From contig FLMG01000883.1 of assembly GCA_900088475.1 (NCBI GenBank), positions 31,716 through 62,061 on the forward strand: 30,346 nt of DNA, read 5' to 3'. A program made the translations under genes and the position numbers. Below are positions 9,364 to 17,932 of the stretch, in pieces; the first letter of the stretch is position 1, and each line of letters begins with the position of its first letter. Source of the stretch: Hyphochytrium catenoides (Eukaryota > Sar > Hyphochytriomycetes > Hyphochytriales > Hyphochytriaceae). Under the pieces are notes generated by a model, which worked only from the letters and a program-made list of their open reading frames with translations, was not told where the DNA came from and ran no database searches.

Positions 9364-10166
9364 AGTAGGTCAAGGAGAGAGAGGGAGAGAGAGAGAGACT
9401 GTAGAAGAGAGGAAAGAGAAGGAAAGAGAGGAAGAGACGTTGGAAGACACCAAAGAGAGAGAGACAGAAAAGCGAGAGAGAGAGAGAGGGAAAGAGGGTA
9501 ATCAGGTGATAGGAAGTCCATACCTCCTCCTTTGCATCTATTCTGCTAAGAAACGAAGTGAAAGTCAAAAGACAGTGGGAGAGAGGGAGAAGAGAGAGAG
9601 GAAGAGATAGATAATGAGACACTCTTCTAGAGTACGATAAACGGGGAGAAAGAGAGAGTGAGCAGAAGAGAGAGAGAAGAGGAGAGGGGGAGCGGGAGGG
9701 AGCGGGACAGAGAGAGGGAGAAGAAGAGAGAAAGGGAGACGACATATGTATAAAAATATATAGAATTTTGCACTTGTCGCCCTCGAGAGAGCTCCACCAT
9801 TGCCTGATAGGGAACAAGTCAACCAAATAGAAGGAAGGCCGGTGCGATATGCGAGAGAAAGAGAGAGAGAGAGAGAGTGTGGCTGAGGAATGAGAGACAG
9901 AAGAGAGACAGGCACCTTGACGGCCAGTAATGGCGAGACGGGGAATTAGAAGAAGTAGGGAGAAAGAGAGAGATAGACATAGCCAAGGGCCGGGAAGAGG
10001 TGAGAAAGGAGAGAAAGGCATAGAGAGTCTCGGAGAAGGAAAAGAGAAGCAGTAGAGGAAAGAGAGAAGTAAGAGAGAGAGAGAGCGACCGAGAGAGGAG
10101 AGTCGGGGGAGACACATGGGACAGAAGAAGGGGAAGGAAGAAGGACCGTAGGAGGAGCAATAAGGG
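8927..10166. repeat. Segmental duplication, source copy (partner 16525-17770)
   Basis: From the codons for TCMGLVTAV of gene A to about 800 bases beyond its stop, this sequence recurs in the same orientation at 16525-17770. Matches continue through the GA-rich flank, including TTTTGCAC, GGTGCGATATG, TAGCCAAGGGCC and CAGAAGAAGGGGAAGGAAGA. Because the match extends well past the coding region, this is a DNA duplication and not just protein conservation. Confidence 0.85.
9364..10140. other. Polypurine 3' flank of gene A, no gene
   Basis: Almost pure purine on the plus strand, which leaves the minus strand open as a Ser/Leu artefact frame of up to 265 residues. In the duplicate copy at 17 kb that frame is not preserved (the few normal residues lie in a different frame), so it is not a gene. 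A short AT-rich spot lies at 9746-9770. Confidence 0.7.
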
Positions 10167-10335
10167 AATGAATGACCTCACTCTCAGACCTTGGGTCAGT
10201 CTCCTCTTCTCTGCAGCCATTGCCACCGACGAAGAAGACGTTAATCGGCCCTCTTCGTTTTAGCAGAGGGCTAACAGGCGGTACAATTGCAAGCATTGAG
10301 GTCAGGTCAGTGGCTACTTCCGCTCGCTCGCTTCT
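10140..10335 (-). pseudogene. Remnant of the 3' end of a LamG-type gene
   Basis: On the minus strand, 10265-10330 reads ATDLTSMLAIVPPVSPLL. This aligns with the C-terminus of the intact LamG gene, which reads TTNLTSGLPVVPPVKPSA. The similarity continues beyond the stop: the sequence TGCAGAGAAG ... TTGACCC ... GAGGGCGATGATG of the intact gene's 3' flank is matched at about 10160-10215. Upstream of 10335 the match ends abruptly in GA/CT sequence, so only the last codons and part of the 3' flank remain. Confidence 0.6.
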
Positions 10336-10580
10336 CGGTCTCTCTCTCCCTCTAAGCCTTCTCCGTCCTTCTGATGTTTGCTAAGCAGTAAGCCAGTGAT
10401 GCACAAATATTGGTGGAACGAAGCCAGAAGCTCTTATCATCTCTTAGGGATTGCTTAGTAGCACCTGAGCAGCGAGGTTAGCCTAAGATAAAGGCAATAA
10501 ACATCATCGCCCTCAATCCCTGGGTCAAGAGCCTTGCTTCTCTGCAAGACTTTATAAGAACGAAGAGAGTGGCTCCTACG

Positions 10581-13500
10581 CTACGCGGAAGGCTTGACAG
10601 GCGGCACGACAGGCAGACCAGAGGTCAGGTTGGTGGTTATCTCCGTCAGCTGAGCATCTGTCAGCGCGAAATCAAAGAAGAAGAAGGCCGAGAGGTCCAT
10701 GGACGCTTCATTAGATGACGTTGTTGACTGCCCGATGTGCCAGGTGGACAGGCTCCGGTCCGTCAGAGGAACGGACGCTGTGGCAGAGATAAGGCTCACG
10801 CCGTTCTTATAGACTTGCGCCTGGCCGCTGCTCCGGTTATACCGCGCCGCATAGGTTGCCCACTCGTTCTGGACAATGGCTCCGTCGCTGGTGTTACAGT
10901 TCAGGACGGCACTGGCTCCGTTGAGGAGAATGAACTGCAGCGCGCTGGTGCTGCCTCTTCGTCTGAAGGTAAGGCTGTCGGGCGATGCCGCTGTCGCGGT
11001 GCCGGCTTCGAAAATGGTTGAGGAGGTGGCCGGAGTGCTGGTGAAGCGCATTAGCGTCACGATTGTCAGTCCGCCGCTGCGAGGCAACGCTGTGACGTTC
11101 AAATCTCTTGACGCCGCCACTAAACGTTGTCTATCAGTCCGATTGAAGGAGACGAATGGCCCATTTAGATGGCCGCCCAGGGTCCTGAAGCGCGGAGCAG
11201 AGCTGGCCGTCGACGCAGAGGCAGCATTGCCCCACTTCATGACTGCAGCGCCATCGCTGCTCTGGTTGTTAAGGTTCAACGCCTGCAAGTGCAGGGCTTC
11301 CGGACTGTAAGAGAGCACCGTGATACTGTCCGATGGCGACGCAGCAGCCACACGATAGACATTGACCGGAAGATTGGCTGTGAGGTTGCTGGAGAGCTCG
11401 ATTAGCTGACTGTCGCTTAGGCTAAAGTTGAACATGTAGAAGGCGTTGATGTCCATCACGGCAGCAGTCATCCCAGTAGCAGAAGCCTGCCCTGCCATCC
11501 GCCACTCCCTGACCACTCTGTTTGTCAGCACGGCCTGGACGCTGCCAACACTCTGGCCATTCTTCAGCAGCTCCGCTCGACGAGTAGCAGCTGAGTAGCG
11601 GAAGCCATAGACAGCCCAAACTCCTTGCTCTATGACACCAGCGGCACTGACAACGCGGAAGTCCAGGTCTCCCGAATCACTGTGCGCCTGGAAAGCGAGG
11701 TGATCCGAGGTGCCCTGACGGAAGAGGACGATATTACCTGAGAAACCTACTGTCGTTTGTGCACCTAAGAGCACTCGATCGTCTTCGTTGGGGGCGTTGC
11801 TGAAGCGCATGAGCACCAGGATCGTCAGGCCGTGAGTCTCAGGGTAGATGGTCATGGATCCGGTGAAGAAGAACTTAGAAGGTGAAAATGATATGTAAGG
11901 TCCATTGGACGGACCGCCGCTTCGTACATATAGCGGTGCAGTACCTAAATGCCTGCCAAAGCTGTTGACCACTCTATTGACCAAGGAGTTGTTGGCAGAG
12001 TTCGCGTCGAAGAGCGTGGACGCCAGCATGATGCAGGGGAACCAATTGATAGGAAGTGGCGTTGACGACCCAGCGCCCGCAGCGGAGGTAGGAGCTGTGA
12101 CGTTCAAGCCTAATGAGAGGTTAGTAGTGATGGCGGCAAGCTGGCTGTTGGTCAGGGCGAAGTCAAAGATATGGAGAGAGGCGATGTCTACCGTAGCCAA
12201 TCCCGTCGTCAGGAGGACGTTCGTGGATCGGGCGATGAAGAAGGCGCCATAGTTCCGCTGAGCAGGGCCCGGCCATAGAGAGGAACACTGGCCAACTGAT
12301 ACGCCATTCTTGATGATCTCCAGGGTTTCAGTTGATCCTCCAGAGCTGCGCACAGCCCAGACCGCCCATTCATTCTGGACGACAGTGCCAGGCATACTGA
12401 CCACACGGGCACCTTCATGCGTTGTGAACTCAAGAGCATCAGAGCCTCCATAACGGTTCAGGGCTAAACTGTCCTGAAGGTACCGCTCACCAACTGCGTT
12501 TAGATGAAAGACACGCTCCCATGCACCAATAACCGTTCCGGGTAACCGGAGCAAGGCGACTGCGCTGAATCCCAAGGCGCCCACATTAAAGCGCCGTGAA
12601 CTACCGAAAAGCCAGTGAGGGAGAGTGCGAAGGAAAGAGACATACGGCCCATTAAGATGCCCGCCGCTGCTGTAGAAGATAGGAGCTGAGGCGTTGGAGG
12701 CGCTGCTCAGTTTTTCCCAGGAGAGGACAGCGCTACCATTTTGCTGCCCGGCTTGAATCAGTGCTGAAGCCGCTAGTTGGGCACCAGAAGGGCTAAGCGG
12801 CGGTAGGAAGGAGACAACTCCCTCGCCTGATGAGGTCAGAGACGTATCTACCGGCAGACTAGCACTAAGATTGGAAGATACGGCGAGCAGCTGGCTGTTG
12901 GACAGCGCGAAGTCAAAGACGTAGAAGGCGCCAAGATCAAAGTTGCCATGGCTCTGTTCCGCGTGGTTCGCTGACCCAAGCCTAAACCAGCCGTTGGACA
13001 AATCTGTGAACTTTACGCGGCGCAGGGAGTACCCAGTGCTGAGACCGTCCTTAATGATCTCTGCTCCTAGCGTCGCACTTGAATATCTGAGGGCCAAGAC
13101 TGTCCATTGCTCAGACATAATAGCGCCAGGTTCAGTGATCAGAGTCAGAGATGGTGGTCCCGGAACGTCTTGGTTCTGATAGTAGTCGGAGGCCAGGTGG
13201 CTGGAGTTGCCAAACCGTCGGAGGTTGATCGTCCAGTTCCATGTGCTACTAGGGGCGCTGGTTCCAACGCTGAACAAGTGTTCATCATAGACAGGCGTAC
13301 TGGAGGTGAAGCGCACAAGCATGAAAGCCGTGAAGCCGCCTTTGGTGGCAAGAGGCAAGTTCACGGTGGCTGGTGTCTCCAAGAAGTGCTTGTTCTCACT
13401 GTTGAAGGATATGTAGGGGCAGCCGTTATAGCCGCCACTGGCTCGGAAGATAGGCTGTTGGGCAGTGGCCGTCTGACGGAACTGATCCCAGGTTGAGAGC

Positions 13501-13995
13501 CCAGAGTTATTGCTTTGAGATGATACCAATGAGGCTAAATGACACCATGCAGGATCTGTGGGTGGAGTTGGCGCTGGCACCGATGTGGGAGAGGCAGGAT
13601 TAGAAGCCTGTGTAGGTGTCGGCTGTGGGGCGGGCTCCGGAGTAGGTTGCGGGGTGGGCTCAGCGGTTGGCTGTGAACTTGGCTGTGAGATGGGCTCAGG
13701 TCCTGGCTGAGTGGTAGGCTGTGGGGCGGGCTCAGGAGTTGTTTCAGGAGGTGCCTCGATAGCTGGTGTGGGAGTTGGCTGGGGACTGGGCTCAGGAAGT
13801 GGCGCTAATGAGGCTGGGGGACTGCCGGGTGCTTGGCACTCTCCATCTGCCGCCAGTAGTTAAGAGTGAAGAGAGAAGTTTGAAGTCAGGGTTGCGAGCC
13901 GGCCATCTATAGTCATTCTCCCTTTCAATGTTTCGGGCTAACTCTCCATTTATCTCTTGTCTATCTCTTGTCTCTCTCTCTCTCTGTCTCTCCCT

Positions 13996-14031
<36 letters not shown>

Positions 14032-14792
14032 TCTCTAGCTCGCTATACTTAACGCTGGGTTGCACGGTGCAGTAGCCTCCGCTCTCTCTGTCAGCTCCAC
14101 CGGGCCATACAAAGACCTTATTGTGAACGCGACAAGAACCTTAAAGAGAAGTATGCTTACCGGCCGCTGAGGTGGGTGAGATAGACGCAGATACGGTGCT
14201 GGTGCAGATTCTATGGTTGGCACTCCCTGTCAGGAAGCTTGGCCTCACAGCGCAGAGTACGGAGGTTTTATCTACACCAATCTGGGTGCTGCCAGCAGTG
14301 CGCCATACTTCCGCCCTGTAGGCAACCTGCACCTGGTGGACCAGATTAACGGACAGACGCCGTTTGCCGAAGTGCCTCACTCCCCTTCCTATGACAATGT
14401 GGGCCAGGACGATAAAGTTCACAAGTAAGGATCAGTGACAACGAACACGGTAGCTAAGAGTAGTTCTAACCGGGAGGCAGCCAGCTGACAGCAGCCTCAA
14501 CTCGGGGTAAAGGCAGAAGTAAGAGACCTTGCCTGGCACTCGCCCACCACTTGACCAAAAACGGGAATGATGGAAACAGCCGGAAGAGAGGTCTTGGTTG
14601 ACGTTGCTGATGCTCAGGCTTGCCTGAAGAATGCACCACAACGACCACGTGATGGAGAAAGTGGTAGTAGCCGGCCCACAAGAACAGGAAGGCCAAGAGG
14701 AGAACAATACGAGCTCTACTGCCATAACGTTTGCTATGGGCTACAGCGGATGCATGTTTGCTAGCTGCGGATGGTTTGCTGGAGCTCTTCAT
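10581..14792 (-). CDS. Type II membrane protein with Pro-rich stalk and four LamG-like (concanavalin A-like) domains
   Basis: Proposed exons on the minus strand are 14792-14471, 14226-14161 and 13846-10581, joined in phase 1 to give 1217 residues. Exon 1 starts MKSSSKPSAASK and has one signal-anchor helix (IVLLLAFLFLWAGYYHFL) near residues 28-46. Exon 2 is 66 bases, bounded by CTGACAG and GTAAGC. Exon 3 opens with GECQAPGS, then a Pro-rich stalk of PEP/PQPT units to residue about 218. Four repeats of about 240 residues follow (about 224-463, 473-713, 723-958, 968-1213). Each has a GGxxNGPYxSF-type start, a central (M/L)RF strand, a KNGxS hairpin and an F(D/N)FxL(S/T)(D/N)(S/A)QL end, typical of Laminin_G_3 domains. 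Many Asn-x-Ser/Thr sites suggest glycosylation. The likely role is carbohydrate or protein binding at the cell surface. A longer exon 2 (14388-14161) also keeps frame, but the pseudogene copy argues against it. The exon 1 donor (GTTAGA) is weak. Confidence 0.75.
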
Positions 14793-15280
14793 CTTTACGG
14801 CGATCTTCCTCGATTGTAGGTAGGAGGTTTGCTTGGCACTTACACGTGATAGAGCCCCGGCTATTGAGTCTCAAATAGACTAAAGAATAGCGCGGCTTTC
14901 GTATTAGCTGCAACTGTGCACGATGGCAAGCTTCGCTGCGGCGCCTTTATGGATGCGCACCAAACTCGCCATAGAACTACTTCAATGCCAGGCGAAGGTA
15001 GAAAGGGCATTCCTAGGGAAAGAGAGGCAGGGGGTTCCTCTCTCCTTGACTGCCATGCAGCAACGCTAGCTCTCTTCTGCAAACACTCCTGCTAAAACTC
15101 CTCTCCTCATGGCGACTGTTCGCGCTCTCCTTTCTAAGCGTCGTGGCCAGCGGCGCTTCTTCTTTTTTGTTGCCCTGTGCGCGCTATGGCACTCCTGCTG
15201 CCCTGCTACTGCTGGACCATCACATTGTGGCGACCCTTCTTCTGTCAGTGCCGTCCAAGTAGTAGAACTACCTATTATAA
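14793..15280. promoter_or_regulatory. 5' flank of the LamG gene, duplicated at 29.45-29.97 kb
   Basis: This stretch matches the sequence upstream of the LamG pseudogene: GTAGGTAGG ... TTTGCTTGGC, AATAGCGCGGCTTTCG and AACGCTAGCTCTCT each have a counterpart at 29.5-29.8 kb. Conservation of a region with no protein frame in common suggests that the promoter was copied with the gene. The pseudogene copy has a TATA-like TTTATATAG on the minus strand; the copy here does not. A plus-strand frame starting at 15109 has a signal-like N-terminus but runs into the MITE and is not kept in the duplicate. Confidence 0.45.
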
Positions 15281-15520
15281 AGGGCGAAGGGCTAAAATTC
15301 ACTTCTAGCGAAAAGTTGCGAATCCGGGCCTCTAGGAATATTAACTATGGGGTTTCGGTTGAAGAAGACTCAAAAGGATGGGTAGGACGAGAGCCTACCC
15401 GTTCGTTTTTAAGAGGCCCCGCCCTCGCCCTCCGACAACTCCATAGATAATATTCCTAACAGGCCAGATTCGCAACTGTTCCCTAGAAAATGAATTCCCC
15501 GGGAATTAGCTCTTCGCCCT
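15281..15520. mobile_element. 240-base palindromic MITE with TAA target duplication
   Basis: The ends are AGGGCGAAG ... CTTCGCCCT and are flanked on both sides by TAA (15278-15280 and 15521-15523). The arms, 15281-15350 and 15441-15520, are imperfect inverted repeats of 70 and 80 bases sharing GTTGCGAATC, AGGAATATTA and CTATGG. A 90-base centre has its own small hairpin (GGGTAGG and CCTACCC, 15380-15400). Size, full palindromy, lack of coding capacity and the three-base TAA duplication fit a non-autonomous PIF/Harbinger-type element. Superfamily assignment is inferred from the target duplication only. Confidence 0.75.
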
Positions 15521-15626
15521 TAATGAACAAAAACCTCCTGCTCTTCTTTGACAGCAGACTCGACTTGTACGGTACGCGTCATAGTTACGCAGCTTCTCCT
15601 CTGGGGCTGCAGTACTGTAACAGTAC

Positions 15627-15823
15627 TATAGGTACTGTACTTATATTCTATAGGTACTGTACTTATTCTATATAAAAATCGGCAGGATCGGTACTGTACA
15701 GTACAACAGTAACAAAAGATTCCACTGCGGAATCGTAAAACAGTACAGTAATAAAAGATATCACTGCGGAATCGTAAAACAGTACTGTAACAAAAGATTC
15801 CACTGAGGGATCGTAAAACAGTA
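15627..15823. repeat. Two short tandem arrays, unit 22 and 39 bases
   Basis: First, ATAGGTACTGTACTTAT occurs twice about 22 bases apart. Then three 39-base units start at 15707, 15746 and 15785, each with AAAAGAT, CACTG(C/A)GG and ATCGTAAAACAGTA. The array is rich in GTAC and CAGTACTG palindromes. The minus strand reads as VLFYDSAVESFVT repeated, because 39 is a multiple of three, but nothing else supports translation. Confidence 0.8.
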
Positions 15824-16524
15824 CTGGATATAAACTAACAATGTATGGCCTAGGAGGCCGTCGCCTAAGTTTCAACGAGATTATCAAAGTTTCGTCCGAT
15901 TGTCCCACTTTTGGGGATGGGATCATAACCCTGTGATTGCTGGGGGCTTTAGACCATCATAGATATAACCCTTGCCAGGTTTGCCCATACATTATTAACT
16001 CGGCGATACTGCTCGGCGGCCAGAGAGTGTCAATGAAGCTATGGCTAAAAAGTCTAACAGGTGCACTGAGGGGTCCTCCACGGTAAGCCATTCTTTTATA
16101 TAGGGATAGTGGGTGGTATCGAATAGTAGTTCTAGTGGCCTCTGTGAAGTTTCCTTCAGCCTTTGCACATTATGTCGCTAACGACAAACGAGATCAATTA
16201 TGATTCTTCCTTCATTGATGATCAGTGTGGAGGAGATCAGGTTGAGGAGGAAGAGACCAAGGCGTCATAGCTTCCTTCGTCTCTTTTCTTCTTCTTCTTC
16301 CTCTTCTTTCTCCTTCTCCTTCTTCTTCCTTCATCTTTCACTTCTTCCTTATAAAAGAAATCAATACCTTAACAAGCAACTTAACAAGCAAAAATCCCTC
16401 ACATCTTTTTCAGTCATCATTCATCAAATTTAGAACAAGAACTAATGAAAGATCGGCGTACTTTCGGGGAATTCACGGTCTCGCACTCAAGATTTTGTTG
16501 TCCTTCGCCCTGCCTTCAGCTTGG
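15824..16524. other. Mixed-composition region with broken coding-like stretches
   Basis: No intact gene. Short plus-strand windows have ordinary protein composition: about 15840-15950 reads FQRDYQSFVRLSHFWGWDHN then a stop, about 16090-16200 reads SGWYRIVVLVASVKFPSAF then a stop, and 16170-16270 ends EEEETKAS and a stop. The last part resembles 6011-6086. These could be a decayed transposable element of the same family as the AT-rich island at 5.2-6.2 kb. A direct repeat of TTAACAAGCAA lies at about 16371-16391. Confidence 0.35.
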
Positions 16525-17000
16525 GGGACAGTGACCTGCCTGGGCCTGGTGACCGGGGTCATTCTGTGCAGATATTTTGTCCACAAGGGTCTTCTCCGCA
16601 ATGAGACGTGCCCTCTCTCTCCCCAGACTTCTTCTTCCTCTTCGTTCTCTCTCTCTCTTCTCTTTCTTATTCTCCTAACGAGAAAGAAGACAAATCTGCT
16701 CGCTTTCCTTAGGAGTCTGCAGATTCTCTGTGGAGCTCTCTCGACGTCAGGACCGAGGATTTTTTCTATATCTTGGCAGTGGTGGCGGTTCTCTTTACTC
16801 TTTATTGGCTGCTTGGAGGTGCTGCGCTTCCGTGTGCTGAGGCTGTGGAAGAAAGGAAGGAGGGATCGAATGAGAGACGCAATGGTTCTCTCTCTCTATC
16901 TTGGGCCGTATATGAGTACTACTAGTCTTCTCTGCGATACTGACGGGACCCCAGTTCTGCTAGAGTCGGTCCGAGGGGAGAGAGGGAGAGAGAGGGAGAG
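16525..17000 (+). pseudogene. Broken copy of the 3' end of membrane gene A
   Basis: The translation starts inside the family, at the helix TCLGLVTGVILCRYFVHKG (gene A: TCMGLVTAVILCRNFVHTG). It follows gene A through ETCPLSPQTSSSSS, shifts frame, and returns to frame at LLFIGCLEVLRFRVLRLWKK. It then follows to LSLYLGPYMSTTSLL, where a second shift removes the normal Ser-Cys end. No start, promoter or N-terminal two thirds is present. The open frame around it (from 16495) is fortuitous. Confidence 0.85.
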
Positions 17001-17770
17001 AGAGAGAGAGACCTGTAAAAGAAAGTAAAGAAGAGACAGAAAGAGAGGGAGAGATAGGGGAAGACACCGAAGAGAGAGAGAGAGAAAGAGAGGATAATAA
17101 AGCGATACCAAGTTCATACCTCCTCCTTGAATCTATTTCTGCTAAGGAACGAACTGAAAGTCAAGAGACAGTGGGAGAGAGGGAGAAGAGAGGAAGAGAA
17201 AGATAATGATGAGATGCGCAGGGCTCTAGAGTACGATAAACTGTCTGAAGTAGAAAGAAGAGGGGGAGAAATAGAGAGTGAGCAGAAGAGAGAGAGAAAG
17301 CGAGAGAGAGAGAGGGAAGACAGTGAGAACGGAGAAAGAGGGAAGAGGAGAAGGGAGAGAGAGAGAGATGTAACTAGATATATAGAGCATTTTGCACTCG
17401 TCGGCTTTCTATACAACTCTACCACTGCCTCATAGGAAACAATTAGACCAAATTGAAGGAAAGCAGGTGCGATATGTGACATAAAGAGAGAGAGACTGAG
17501 TGAAAGACAGAAGAGAGAAAGCTACCGAGACGGTCCAGTTATGGCTAGACAGGGAAATAGAGGAAGAAGCGAGAGAGAGATGGACTTAGCCAAGGGCCAG
17601 ATAAGGAGAAAGAAGGGAAAGGAAAGTAGAGAAGAGATGGGACAAGGAAGAGAGAAGCAATAGAAAAAGGAGAGACTTGAAGAGAGAGAGAGAGGGAGTG
17701 TTCGAAGAGGTTCTTGGGGCAGAAGAAGGGGAAGGAAGAGGACGGGTAGAGGAGCAGTAACGGATGAAGA
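16525..17770. repeat. Segmental duplication, second copy (partner 8927-10166)
   Basis: Direct-orientation copy of the end of gene A and about 800 bases of its 3' flank. The flank includes GTGCGATATGTGACATAAAG and TAGCCAAGGGCCAG, which match the first copy. The left edge is sharp, at GGGACAGTGACCTGC, and falls inside a coding helix. The right edge lies near 17770, about 160 bases short of the 3' end of paralogue B on the opposite strand. Confidence 0.85.
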
Positions 17771-17917
17771 AGGGAGGAGACTCTTTGTCCATCCAACACT
17801 ATCTCTATGCAAAGGTTAGTCAGCCATCTAAAGAAAGGCCCATGAACTCTCCTCCTCTCTCTCTCTCTCTCTTTCTCTCTCTCTGTGCTGCTTCGCTCTC
17901 TGGCACTCGCTCTTGGC

Positions 17918-17923
17918 TTTATT
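17918..17923 (-). terminator. Possible AATAAA polyadenylation signal of membrane gene B
   Basis: AATAAA on the minus strand, about ten bases after the TAA stop of gene B. The position is unusually close to the stop codon and there is no transcript evidence. The equivalent position after gene A has no such hexamer. Confidence 0.3.
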
Positions 17924-17932
17924 GCTGTAGGG

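Noticed and set aside
9320-10117. 265-residue minus-strand Ser/Leu-rich open frame
   Set aside because: It is the complement of a polypurine tract; the frame is not preserved in the duplicate at 17 kb, and the first codons overlap the end of gene A.
10581-13580. LamG gene as a single 999-residue frame starting at GTG
   Set aside because: The frame stays open upstream through the Pro-rich stalk to a splice acceptor at 13847, and the first codon is not ATG; the three-exon model explains the anchor and stalk.
14161-14388. Longer version of LamG exon 2 (228 bases)
   Set aside because: It keeps frame in the intact gene, but the matching stretch in the pseudogene has gaps and a TAA placed like a branch site (CTAAT) before CTGACAG, so it behaves as intron.
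14213-14428. 71-residue plus-strand frame of normal composition opposite LamG exon 2 and intron 1
   Set aside because: The duplicate at 28.9-29.1 kb has a stop and gaps in this frame, while the minus-strand 66-base exon is gap-free between copies.
15109-15450. 113-residue plus-strand frame with a signal-like N-terminus
   Set aside because: Its last half lies in the MITE, and the duplicate flank at 29.8 kb does not keep the frame.
15707-15823. Possible CRISPR-like array
   Set aside because: The units are directly adjacent with no unique spacers, and the window is eukaryotic.
15663-15926. Minus-strand frame with VLFYDSAVESFVT repeats
   Set aside because: Explained by a 39-base tandem repeat; no start context or conserved neighbour.
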